Shown here piece by piece: positions 53,613 to 62,007 of a stretch of DNA of 64,000 nucleotides. Both the position numbers and the translations under genes were made by a program. Under the pieces are notes generated by a model. The model had not been told where the DNA came from. It worked only from the letters and a program-made list of their open reading frames with translations, and made no database searches. The stretch is taken from the NCBI RefSeq assembly GCF_002982135.1, contig NZ_CP019981.1, positions 1,426,001 to 1,490,000 of the forward strand. The letters are read 5' to 3'. Position 1 is the stretch's first letter, and every line of letters begins with the position of its first letter. The stretch is from Pediococcus inopinatus. Its GTDB lineage: Bacteria > Bacillota > Bacilli > Lactobacillales > Lactobacillaceae.

Positions 53613-53745
53613 TTTAAAAAAAGACCCGTGCATGCCCACACTAAAATGTGAACATCCACGAGTCTCACTTTTTCAGGCAACACCAGATTTATTCTTGCTG
53701 ATGACGTTGCCGCAGAAATAACTGCTAGTTACTCCCTCATGATTT
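53613..53745 (-). promoter_or_regulatory. yybP-ykoY (Mn2+) riboswitch with terminator
   Basis: The minus-strand leader starts with the conserved GGGAGTAACTAGC core, continues with a GGCAAC..CATCAG stem pairing with CTGGTG..TTGCC, and ends in a terminator whose arms are AGACTCGTG and CACGGGTCT before T6 (about 53614-53664). This order matches yybP-ykoY riboswitches, which turn expression on when Mn2+ binds. An AAGGAGG site and the ATPase ATG follow. The call is from motif recall, not a model search. Confidence 0.82.
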
Positions 53746-53823
53746 GTTGTAAATTTATTATAACTATAAGCACAGGTAATAGCAAGAGATTATCTCTCAT
53801 AATTACATTAGTCTTAAAATTAT

Positions 53824-54645
53824 TTAAAACTGATCATAGACCGTATATGGTAAATGACGTTTATGAGCGGTCTTTTGATACCAATTTTCGATCTTTTCAG
53901 CTGCTTTCTCATCAATATCATGACCTTCGAGATAGTTATCAATATCATTGTAAGTCACGCCCAAAGCTACTTCATCAGGTAAGGCTGGTCGATCATCTTC
54001 CAAATCAGCCGTTGGCACTTTTTCATAAAGATGTTTAGGAGCTTCCAAAGCCGCTAAAAGTGATTTGCCTTGCCGTTTATCTAATCGCCAGATTGGCGTC
54101 ACATCAGCCCCACCATCACCAAACTTAGTATAAAAACCTGTAATGGCTTCGGCGGCGTGATCGGTACCAATCACAATCCCGTTGTTTGCGCCGGCAACCC
54201 CATACTGAGCGATCATTCGTTGGCGAGCTTTAATATTACCTTTATTAAAATCAGTAATGGTTAGATCGTTAGCTTCAAGCGCAGTTACCATGGCATCTGC
54301 AGCGTCTTTAATATCGACTCGTTTCACCTGATCAGCTTGCATAAATTCGATAGCTTCCATAGCATCAGACTCATCCGCTTGGACGCCATATGGTAACCGA
54401 ACCGCGATAAACTGATAACTATCATTACCAGTTTCAGCACGCATTTCTGTGATTGCCATTTGAGCTAGTTTGCCGGCGAGAGTTGAATCCTGGCCACCAG
54501 AAATGCCTAACACCAAACTTTTAATAAATGTATTTTTCTTTAGGTAAGCCTTCAAGAAATCGATGCTGCGACGAATTTCGACCTCCGGATCAATTTCTGG
54601 CTGAACCTTTAAGCTTTTAATTATTTCTTGTTGTAATTCGCGCAT
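53824..54645 (-). CDS. nadE: NH3-dependent NAD+ synthetase
   Basis: The 273-residue enzyme amidates nicotinate adenine dinucleotide with ATP and ammonia. The PP-loop [13 protein letters not shown] and the conserved [27 protein letters not shown] region (in parts) are typical. There is no glutaminase domain, so ammonia is the donor. It follows pncB by 12 bases, forming a two-gene NAD salvage operon. Confidence 0.95.
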   Translation of the reverse strand: MRELQQEIIKSLKVQPEIDPEVEIRRSIDFLKAYLKKNTFIKSLVLGISGGQDSTLAGKLAQMAITEMRAETGNDSYQFIAVRLPYGVQADESDAMEAIEFMQADQVKRVDIKDAADAMVTALEANDLTITDFNKGNIKARQRMIAQYGVAGANNGIVIGTDHAAEAITGFYTKFGDGGADVTPIWRLDKRQGKSLLAALEAPKHLYEKVPTADLEDDRPALPDEVALGVTYNDIDNYLEGHDIDEKAAEKIENWYQKTAHKRHLPYTVYDQF

Positions 54646-54657
54646 CTCTTAGCCTCT

Positions 54658-56130
54658 CTATTCATTAATCTTTGACGAATTGACAAAATCTCGAACGCCT
54701 TTGATACTTGCCATTTTGTGATCATAGCATTCTTGTGATAAATCAACTGGATAGTCCTGAGGATTTAAATCACGTTTATACTCATCCCAAAGTGAATCTA
54801 GCATGTCGCGAGAATAAGCCTTAATATCTTTTAATTCTGGTAATTTATAAACTAACTCACCATCTTTAAAAATTTCATGTAATAATGGCCGTGCATTAAA
54901 GTCACTGACCGTTTTATTAATGTATGTGTAATTAGGATGGAACATATAAATAGAATCTTGTTCCTGCGGCTTTTCATCCCATAAGGTAATATAATCACCT
55001 TCTGATTTGCCATCCCCATTTTTAGAAATTCGCCAGACCTGTTTTTTACCAGGAGTAGAAACTTTTTCAACGTTATTCGAAAGCTTAATGGTATCCACCA
55101 TCTTACCATCTTCACCTTCAATAGAAACCATTTTATAAACGGCTCCTAAGGCTGGCTGGTCATAGGCTGTAATGAGTTTGGTTCCGACTCCCCAAACGTC
55201 AATTTTAGCACCTTGCATCTTTAAATTTTGAATGGTTTTTTCATCTAAATCATTAGAAGCATAGACCTTCGCGTTTGGAAAACCAGCTTCATCTAGCTGC
55301 TCACGCACTCGTTTTGAAAGGTAGGCCATATCACCACTATCAATTCGCACGCCTAAGAAATTGTTCTTATCGCCACGTTCTTTAGCAACCTTAATCGCAT
55401 TCGGCACACCGCTTTTTAATGTGTCATAGGTATCAACCAAGAAAACACAATCATGATGGGTTTCGGCGTATGCCTTAAATGCGTCGTAGTCGTTGCGATA
55501 GTATTGAACCAACGCATGGGCATGGGTTCCACTAATTGGAATTCCAAATATTTTTCCTGCCCGCACGTTACTAGTCGCATCAAAACCGCCAATATAAGCG
55601 GCCCGGGTTCCCCAAACAGCCGCACTCATCTCTTGAGCACGCCGAGTACCAAATTCTAGCAACGCATCACTGCCAACCACGGATTTAATCCGGGAAGCTT
55701 TGGTTGCAATCAAAGTTTGATAATTTACAACATTTAAAATGGCTGTTTCGACTAATTGACAATCTGCCAAAGGTCCTTCAACTTGCATGATTGGCTCGCC
55801 GTTAAAAACCAAATCACCCTCTACAGCTGAACGAATGGTCCCTTTGAATTTAAAGTCCTTTAAATAAGCCAAAAAATCATCTGGATAATGTTCCGATTCC
55901 TTCAAATAAGCGATATCGGAATCCGTAAAATGAAGATTTTGAATATACTTCACTACGCGTTCCAAACCGGCAAAAATTGCATAGCCATTTTTAAAAGGCA
56001 TATCACGGAAAAAAACTTCAAAAACGGCATTCTTATTATGAATTCCTTGTTCCCAATAAGTTTGAATCATGTTGATCTGATAGGCATCCGTATGTAACGT
56101 TAAACTGTCATCCGGATATTTTTTAGTCAT
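54658..56130 (-). CDS. pncB: Nicotinate phosphoribosyltransferase
   Basis: The 490-residue enzyme makes nicotinate mononucleotide from nicotinate and PRPP. It begins with the family's YQINMIQTYWEQG and contains EFGTRRAQ, GGFDATSNVRAG, SGTHAHA and VRIDSGDM. With nadE and an adenylyltransferase (nadD, not in this window) it salvages nicotinate to NAD, expected in a lactic acid bacterium lacking de novo NAD synthesis. Confidence 0.95.
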   Translation of the reverse strand: MTKKYPDDSLTLHTDAYQINMIQTYWEQGIHNKNAVFEVFFRDMPFKNGYAIFAGLERVVKYIQNLHFTDSDIAYLKESEHYPDDFLAYLKDFKFKGTIRSAVEGDLVFNGEPIMQVEGPLADCQLVETAILNVVNYQTLIATKASRIKSVVGSDALLEFGTRRAQEMSAAVWGTRAAYIGGFDATSNVRAGKIFGIPISGTHAHALVQYYRNDYDAFKAYAETHHDCVFLVDTYDTLKSGVPNAIKVAKERGDKNNFLGVRIDSGDMAYLSKRVREQLDEAGFPNAKVYASNDLDEKTIQNLKMQGAKIDVWGVGTKLITAYDQPALGAVYKMVSIEGEDGKMVDTIKLSNNVEKVSTPGKKQVWRISKNGDGKSEGDYITLWDEKPQEQDSIYMFHPNYTYINKTVSDFNARPLLHEIFKDGELVYKLPELKDIKAYSRDMLDSLWDEYKRDLNPQDYPVDLSQECYDHKMASIKGVRDFVNSSKINE

Positions 56131-56245
56131 GACGAGTGTACTCCTCAGTTATTTAATGTTTTAATTATATTAACAACGGTTGCACCTATTTTATCATTTT
56201 TTCACAGGTGCGTCATTTTCAATACCCGAAAGGATTAATTTTATT

Positions 56246-56971
56246 ATGAATAAGCCATTTTCTAGCATCGAAATTCTAGGCATTCCATTCGCAAACACCA
56301 CCCGTGATCAATTTGTGAATCAGTTACAAAAGCGAATTAATCACCACGAAAACACGTTCGTAGTTACCGCGAATCCCGAAATTGTGATGTACGCACAAAA
56401 AGAACCAAATTATCAAAAATTGATTTTAACGGCTGATTATATCTCACCAGATGGTATCGGCATTGTGAGGGCTTCTCATACGTTAAAGACTCCCCTCTCA
56501 GAACGGATTCCGGGCTACGACATTTTTATGGACCTTTTGAATTGGGCAAGTCAGAATCAAAAAAAGGTTTACTTTCTGGGAGCAAAGCCACAGGTTATTC
56601 AACAACTTAAATTAAAATTGACGAAAGATTTCCCTGGATTGAAACTCGTTGGCGCGCATGATGGCTATTTTAAATCAGAAACAGAAATCGTTGCGACAAT
56701 CGAAAAGCAACAACCAGACATTATTTTTGTGGCCACAGGATTTCCTAATCAAGAAAAATTTATTGCTCGCAATCGCCATCTAACTAAGGGATTATGGATG
56801 GGTGTGGGTGGTAGTTTTGACGTCTTCGTGGGGGCCGTCAAACGTGCTCCAAAATGGTGGCAAACTCATCACTTAGAATGGTTTTACCGTTTAGTGACAG
56901 ATCCGCGCCGTTTGAAACGCCAGCTTATCATTCCCCAGTTTATGTGGAAAATTCATCAACTTAAAAAATAA
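56246..56971 (+). CDS. WecG/TagA/CpsF family glycosyltransferase
   Basis: The 241-residue enzyme has VVTANPEIVMYAQKEPNY, SPDGIGIV, ATGFPNQEKFIARN and GVGGSFDVFVGAVKRAPKWWQ with the later HLEWFYRLVTDPRRLKRQ, all typical of TagA-type N-acetylmannosamine transferases that add ManNAc to a lipid carrier in wall teichoic acid linkage synthesis. I start it at MNKPFSSIEI after GAAAGGATTAATTTTATT. It stands alone. Confidence 0.88.
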   Translation: MNKPFSSIEILGIPFANTTRDQFVNQLQKRINHHENTFVVTANPEIVMYAQKEPNYQKLILTADYISPDGIGIVRASHTLKTPLSERIPGYDIFMDLLNWASQNQKKVYFLGAKPQVIQQLKLKLTKDFPGLKLVGAHDGYFKSETEIVATIEKQQPDIIFVATGFPNQEKFIARNRHLTKGLWMGVGGSFDVFVGAVKRAPKWWQTHHLEWFYRLVTDPRRLKRQLIIPQFMWKIHQLKK

Positions 56972-56972
56972 C

Positions 56973-57036
56973 AAAAAATCGTGATCAACTTGGCATCCTA
57001 ATTCAGGAATGCTAAGCTGACCACGATTTTTTGTTT
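56973..57036. terminator. Bidirectional terminator between tagA-like gene and nagR
   Basis: AAAAAATCGTG(A)TCA and TGACCACGATTTTTT form the base of a long stem with an inner arm pair around TCCTAATTCAGGA. It serves both convergent genes. Confidence 0.85.
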
Positions 57037-57039
57037 TAA

Positions 57040-57741
57040 TTAACGATTTAAGTAGAATTCGAAACGTTCGCCCACATATTGGGTACGCACGTACTCAAAC
57101 GGTTTACCATCTTGTAAATAAGAAACTTGACGCAACCGTAAGATCGCATCCCCACGTTTGACCGAGAGATACTCAGAAATCTTTTCTGAAGCTAACATTG
57201 CCGATACCGTTTGCGTAGCTTTCCCCGGAACTAACCCAGCTTTTTTCTCCAAGGTTCCATAAAGCGAGCTTGTCACTTCTGCTTTACTGAAATCCTTAAC
57301 CAGCTTTTCTGGGACTGTCGCTGTTTCAAAACAAATTGGTAACCCATCAGCATAGCGAATTCGTTCCATTCGCAAAACTAACTCACCGTCGCCTAATTCC
57401 AGCTTCTCGCTCTCGCTCATAGAAGGCTGGCTGGCATGGTATGAAATTGTCTTACTAGAAGGCTTTTTCCCCTGGGCGAGCATTAAGTCCGTGAAACTTG
57501 TGACACCAGACATTTTTTCTTGCACCTTTTGATTAGCCACAAATGTCCCTGAACCCACACGGCGTTCTAAAATACCTTCGTCCACCAAGGTTTGAATGGC
57601 CTGTCGTAAGGTCATCCGGCTCACGCCAAACTGATCAGATAGGTCACGCTCTGCTGGAATTCGATCGCCAACGGCCCATTTTCCAGCCTCAATTGATCGT
57701 TTTATTTCATTATGAATTTGAATATAAATGGGAGATCCCAC
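57040..57741 (-). CDS. nagR: GntR/HutC-family regulator (NagR-like, UTRA domain)
   Basis: The 233-residue protein has an N-terminal winged helix (GDRIPAERDLSDQFGVSRMTLRQAIQTLVDEG) and a C-terminal UTRA ligand-binding domain. It lies 63 bases downstream of nagA in the same direction, and a YvoA/NagR-type operator is in the nagA promoter. Regulators of this type sense glucosamine 6-phosphate or N-acetylglucosamine 6-phosphate; autogenous control through the operon is likely. Confidence 0.82.
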   Translation of the reverse strand: MGSPIYIQIHNEIKRSIEAGKWAVGDRIPAERDLSDQFGVSRMTLRQAIQTLVDEGILERRVGSGTFVANQKVQEKMSGVTSFTDLMLAQGKKPSSKTISYHASQPSMSESEKLELGDGELVLRMERIRYADGLPICFETATVPEKLVKDFSKAEVTSSLYGTLEKKAGLVPGKATQTVSAMLASEKISEYLSVKRGDAILRLRQVSYLQDGKPFEYVRTQYVGERFEFYLNR

Positions 57742-57804
57742 GTCTCCACCTCCTATAAACGAGCTAATAATCCTATTATACCAACAAATTAAGCCGTTCG
57801 AAAA

Positions 57805-58950
57805 TTATTTATCTGAATTTGAAAATTCGCGTCCATAACTGTAAGTTGCTAATTTGTTCAAGTTATCGTCAAACAAGTTTAAATCAGCATCCTTACCAAC
57901 TTCAAGGGTTCCCTTACTGTCCAAACCAAATTCATTAGCTTGGTTTACAGAACTCATTTGAACGGCGTCTTCAATACTGCATCCCATGAATTTCATTGCG
58001 TTCTTGAAAGCATCCGTAAATTCAAGGACAGATCCTGCTAAAGTGCCATCAGCTAAACGAGCCTGCTTGTCTTTAACATAAACTTTTTGACCGCCAAGTT
58101 CACTTTCGCCTTCTGGCATGCCTTTTGACCGCATTGAATCTGTAACCAATTCAATTCGCTCTGGTCCCTTAACTTCGTATGCTAAACGCAACATGTCAGG
58201 AACAATATGGAATCCATCACAAATTAATTCTGCATAGATGTTATCTTCTAACATTACATGACCAGTCACACCTGGTTCACGATGTTTCCACTCACGTTGG
58301 GCATTGTATAAATGAGTTCCGTGACTGACTTTACTATTTAATAAATCTGCTCGTTTGGCATTACTATGACCAACTGATGGCACAATGCCATGTGCTAAAC
58401 AGTAAGATTCAAATTCATCAGCACCCTTATCTTCAGGAGCCATAGTGATTAATTTAACTAAGCCATTTGCTGACTTGTTCCATTGTTCTAATAACTTAGT
58501 ATCAGGATCTTTAATGTATTGTTCTGGTTGAGCGCCTTTGAAAGTAGCTGAAATGAATGGGCCTTCCAAATGCACACCTTTGATAACGGGATTAACCGCA
58601 GCAGCCTTGGTCACCCCTTTCATCGCATGATCAATATTTTCATTAGATTGCGTCATGGTTGTACAGAAATAAGTGGTAATTCCTTCTGTGCGTGTCATCT
58701 TAGTAACCATTTCATTAATTTGGTCTGCGTCACCATCCATGGCATCGAAACCATAGCCACCATGACTGTGAACATCGATAAATCCAGGTGTCACAATCGT
58801 TTCTGCAGCAAAATGGATTTCATCATCTGGCAATGGTCGGAATTCGCTCATTGGTCCAACGGCTTCAATTTGTTTGTTAAAACGAATGAATCCATCATCA
58901 ATTTTTTCTAAACCAGTATAAATTGTGGCATGTTTCAATACAGTACTCAT
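57805..58950 (-). CDS. nagA: N-acetylglucosamine-6-phosphate deacetylase
   Basis: The 381-residue amidohydrolase deacetylates GlcNAc-6-P to glucosamine 6-phosphate for glycolysis or wall synthesis. Metal ligands are visible in FIDVHSHGGYGFD, GVHLEGPFIS, SVGHSNAKRADL and GTHLYNAQREW; the catalytic Asp is in ELVTDSMRSKG. Its promoter carries a GntR-type operator in the spacer. Confidence 0.95.
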   Translation of the reverse strand: MSTVLKHATIYTGLEKIDDGFIRFNKQIEAVGPMSEFRPLPDDEIHFAAETIVTPGFIDVHSHGGYGFDAMDGDADQINEMVTKMTRTEGITTYFCTTMTQSNENIDHAMKGVTKAAAVNPVIKGVHLEGPFISATFKGAQPEQYIKDPDTKLLEQWNKSANGLVKLITMAPEDKGADEFESYCLAHGIVPSVGHSNAKRADLLNSKVSHGTHLYNAQREWKHREPGVTGHVMLEDNIYAELICDGFHIVPDMLRLAYEVKGPERIELVTDSMRSKGMPEGESELGGQKVYVKDKQARLADGTLAGSVLEFTDAFKNAMKFMGCSIEDAVQMSSVNQANEFGLDSKGTLEVGKDADLNLFDDNLNKLATYSYGREFSNSDK

Positions 58951-58984
58951 TAGTTAAAAATCTCCCTCGCCTTTATTTAAGTTC

Positions 58985-59013
58985 ATTATAATCGGTATAG
59001 ACCACAACTGCAA
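58985..59013 (-). promoter_or_regulatory. nagA promoter with NagR-type operator in the spacer
   Basis: Minus strand: TTGCAG (59008-59013), exactly 17 bp, TATAAT (58985-58990). The spacer holds TGGTCTATACCGA, a near-palindrome matching the GntR/HutC NagR (dre) pattern, so repressor binding would block polymerase directly. Confidence 0.78.
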
Positions 59014-59091
59014 GTAGAAACTTTAACTTCACCCATTTTCCAGCAAATAATGACTATCAATCATATTCTTTCGTTTTAAAGTTAAAAACAA

Positions 59092-59120
59092 TTGCTTTTT
59101 AGACCCAGATATAATACTAT
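59092..59120 (+). promoter_or_regulatory. Probable promoter of the LLM oxidoreductase gene
   Basis: TTGCTT (59092-59097), 17-bp spacer, TACTAT (59115-59120). An alternative -10 TATAAT lies at 59110-59115 with poorer spacing. Confidence 0.45.
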
Positions 59121-59174
59121 GATTGCAACAACTTACAAAAAGTAAGCAAAAAAATAAATAGAGGTGGACAACTT

Positions 59175-60233
59175 ATGGTAGACGTAAATAAATTAGAATT
59201 CGGTATTGAAACTTTTGGCGATATCGTTGCCAATGAAGATGGTAGTTTAAAGTCAGCAGCAGAGTCAATTCGACAAATTATTCACGAAGGTGAAATTGCC
59301 GATCAGTACGGCATCAACGTAATCGGTGTTGGTGAACATCATCGCCCAGATTACAGTGTCTCTAGTCCTGAAACAGTACTCGCAGCCATTGCATCAGTTA
59401 CTAAAAATATTAAATTAGCCACTGCCGTTACTGTATTAAGTTCCGATGATCCAGTTCGCGTTTATGAGCGTTTTGCCACATTAGATGGGTTGTCCAATGG
59501 TCGCGCACAGGTTATGCTCGGTCGTGGTTCATTTACTGAGTCGTTTCCTTTATTTGGTTATGATTTAACCGACTACGATGATCTTTTCAATGAAAAACTA
59601 GAACTCTATAAACAATTACGAACAGAAAAAGCCGTGACTTGGTCTGGTAAATTCCGTCCTGCTTTAAAAGATCAGGAAGTTTATCCAAAAACTGAACATG
59701 GCGAATTAGAAACCTATATCGGAATTGGCGGTTCCCCAGAGTCAATTATCCGAGCAGCTCGTTTCGGCTATAAAGTTATTCTGGCCATTATCGGTGGGCA
59801 AGCCGATCGCTTCAAACCTTATATTGATCTTTACCACGAAGCAGCTAAAAAACTCAATATGCCAGAATATCCAGTTGCCGTTCATTCTCACGGCTTTATT
59901 GCTGACGACGAAGATGAAGCTGTCGAAGTCGCTTTTGAAAACATCAAAGCTAATTTTGATCGGATTGGTTTAACCCACGGATGGGCCCCAATGAGTCGCG
60001 AACAGTTTGATGGTGAAACTAAAAATGGTTCGTTTTATGTTGGCACCCCTGAAGTGGTTGCACAACGAATCGCTAGGACAATTGATTTACTTGGTTTAGG
60101 CCGCTTCGATTTGGTTTATGGTGCCGGTAATCAGACCGTGGCCCAACGAGAACGAATGATTGAACTCTTTGGTACTAAAGTTATTCCGCGAGTTAAAGAA
60201 ATCTTGCTCGAAAAGGAGGCCGCAAAATCATGA
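59175..60233 (+). CDS. LLM-class flavin-dependent oxidoreductase
   Basis: The 352-residue protein is a luciferase-like monooxygenase-fold enzyme: FGIETFGDI at the N terminus, GVGEHHRPDYSVSSPETVLAA, RAQVMLGRGSFTESFPLFG and YIGIGGSPESIIRAA. Such enzymes use FMN or F420-like cofactors; lactobacilli have no F420, so FMN is expected. The substrate is unknown. AGAGGTGGACAACTT precedes the ATG. It overlaps the next gene by 4 bases. Confidence 0.88.
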   Translation: MVDVNKLEFGIETFGDIVANEDGSLKSAAESIRQIIHEGEIADQYGINVIGVGEHHRPDYSVSSPETVLAAIASVTKNIKLATAVTVLSSDDPVRVYERFATLDGLSNGRAQVMLGRGSFTESFPLFGYDLTDYDDLFNEKLELYKQLRTEKAVTWSGKFRPALKDQEVYPKTEHGELETYIGIGGSPESIIRAARFGYKVILAIIGGQADRFKPYIDLYHEAAKKLNMPEYPVAVHSHGFIADDEDEAVEVAFENIKANFDRIGLTHGWAPMSREQFDGETKNGSFYVGTPEVVAQRIARTIDLLGLGRFDLVYGAGNQTVAQRERMIELFGTKVIPRVKEILLEKEAAKS

Positions 60234-60910
60234 CAATCAAACGAGTTGGTATTATTGGTGCCGGTAAAGTCGGGATTGTTCTAGCCGTACTTGCTTTAAA
60301 CGCCGGTTATGAGGTCCGAATTTCTGGTTCCGGATCAGTCGAAAAAATTGCGCTCACAATTAAAACACTGGTTCCTGGTGCGATTGCTTCGGAAAATAAA
60401 GATGTGGTTGCTAACAGCGACATTATTATCTTGGCCATTCCCCTAAGCCGATATAAAAATATTGATGCTGATCTGCTTAAAGATAAATTAGTTATCGATG
60501 CCACAAACTACTGGTGGGAAACTGATGGGATTCGTGAGGAAGTTTTGGATGCTGATTCAACTTCCAGTGAACAAGTCCAGGCTTATTTTAAGCATGCAAC
60601 CATCGTCAAAACTTTTAATCACATGGGCTATCATAATCTGCAAGAAGAAGCTGCTTCGAAAAATTCTTCTAAACGCAAAGCTTTATTTGTAACCGGAAAT
60701 AATCACGAAGCGGTTGACAAAGTTGCTCAATTTGTTGAATCCATGGGTTTTGATCAAGTTGTCCATTATAACCTTGCTGATGGTATTATGACCGAGCCCG
60801 GCAGTCCCTTGTTTGGGGCTAGTTTAACCTATCAAGATCTCAAACAAACTATTGACCATTTTGATCAAACTGAATTCGGTAAAAAAATTGCCGCATCAAA
60901 ATTAAATTAA
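60230..60910 (+). CDS. NAD(P)-binding reductase, F420-dependent-reductase-like fold
   Basis: The 226-residue protein has a Rossmann motif at its start (VGIIGAGKVGIVLAVLALNAGYEVRISGS) and resembles NADP oxidoreductases of the NpdG/F420-dependent type and ProC-like dehydrogenases (DATNYWW, KTFNHMGYHNLQ). It is translationally coupled (ATGA) to the LLM enzyme, so it may supply reduced flavin or act on the same substrate; this is inference. Confidence 0.82.
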   Translation: MTIKRVGIIGAGKVGIVLAVLALNAGYEVRISGSGSVEKIALTIKTLVPGAIASENKDVVANSDIIILAIPLSRYKNIDADLLKDKLVIDATNYWWETDGIREEVLDADSTSSEQVQAYFKHATIVKTFNHMGYHNLQEEAASKNSSKRKALFVTGNNHEAVDKVAQFVESMGFDQVVHYNLADGIMTEPGSPLFGASLTYQDLKQTIDHFDQTEFGKKIAASKLN

Positions 60911-60918
60911 GCATAATT

Positions 60919-60957
60919 AAAACACCTCTACGCATTTTGCATAGAGGTGTTTTTGTT
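60919..60957. terminator. Bidirectional terminator between the reductase gene and proC
   Basis: AAACACCTCTA and TAGAGGTGTTT form the stem (with inner GC/GC) and T runs lie on both sides. Confidence 0.88.
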
Positions 60958-60964
60958 TAAAACC

Positions 60965-61762
60965 TTATTCTTCGGTTTCTTTAGCAATCGTGGCATCAAT
61001 CCCCTTCACAACGGAGGTCATAAACCCAGCTTCTTCCATTGCTAAGAAACCCGCCACTGTGGTTCCACCAGGCGAAGATACTTTATCAATTAATGCGGCT
61101 GGATTTTCATCGGCCGCCAACACCATTTTGGCACTGCCGTTAACCACCTGAGCGGCAATTTCAGTAGCTGCCTGTTTAGTTAGCCCGTATTTAACGCCTG
61201 CTCGCGATAAAGCATCAATAAAGAAATAGGCGTATGCCGGCGCACTTCCGGCAATTGCACCAAATGTGCTGAAATCGGCTTCCGAAATCTCCATCACTTT
61301 CCCGACCAATTCAAAGATATATTTTCCATTTTTTATAGGTGCCAGATTTAGATTGAGATTGCCGCTAGCAGCGAGTCCCGTCATCCCTTCACCAATTTCA
61401 ACATTCACATTAGGCATGACCCGTAAAACCGGCCAATTTCCGATAATCGCCTGCATTTGTGCAATGCTTAATCCAGAAACCACTGATGCCAAGAGCTTCT
61501 TATCAGTTTGTAATTCTGCTTTGATTGATCGCAAAACTGCTTCCGCAATGGTTGGCTTAACTGCCAACACCACAACATCCGCTTTTTTAGCTACGGCTTC
61601 ATTACTAGCTTCGATCACTAATTGATTTTGTTTCGCAAATGCCTCGTAGTGTTCAAGATGTCCACTATGCACAAGAATGTCTTCACCAGAAAAACCGGCT
61701 TTAACCATCCCTGTAATAATTGCTTTTGCCATGTTTCCAACACCTATAAATCCAACTTTCAT
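60965..61762 (-). CDS. proC: Pyrroline-5-carboxylate reductase
   Basis: The 265-residue enzyme reduces P5C to proline with NAD(P)H. The N-terminal Rossmann motif is KVGFIGVGNMAKAI, and the C-terminal signature includes GSAPAYAYFFIDALSRAGV and KVSSPGGTTVAGFLAMEEAG. It is monocistronic here, without proA/proB. Confidence 0.95.
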   Translation of the reverse strand: MKVGFIGVGNMAKAIITGMVKAGFSGEDILVHSGHLEHYEAFAKQNQLVIEASNEAVAKKADVVVLAVKPTIAEAVLRSIKAELQTDKKLLASVVSGLSIAQMQAIIGNWPVLRVMPNVNVEIGEGMTGLAASGNLNLNLAPIKNGKYIFELVGKVMEISEADFSTFGAIAGSAPAYAYFFIDALSRAGVKYGLTKQAATEIAAQVVNGSAKMVLAADENPAALIDKVSSPGGTTVAGFLAMEEAGFMTSVVKGIDATIAKETEE

Positions 61763-62007
61763 TTTGACACGCTCACTTTCGTTTTCTATATCTGTATTTT
61801 ATCATGTTTTTTGTATATGTACCCTTCCATACTTGGCTTCGCACAACTTTTGGCAGATTTTAAACTTGATTTAATCTGTTTCCTTTATAGTTTTAGCATA
61901 GCTCCTATAGAAAAATCTTTACTTACAATTAGGAAATTATATATATTTGATGACATCCAACAATCACAAGGCGTAAAATTAGGTTAAAAATAGGGGAGGT
62001 AACTTTT

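Noticed and set aside
61763..62007. Possible T-box leader before asnB
   Set aside because: No T-box consensus, specifier stem or terminator/antiterminator pair was seen.
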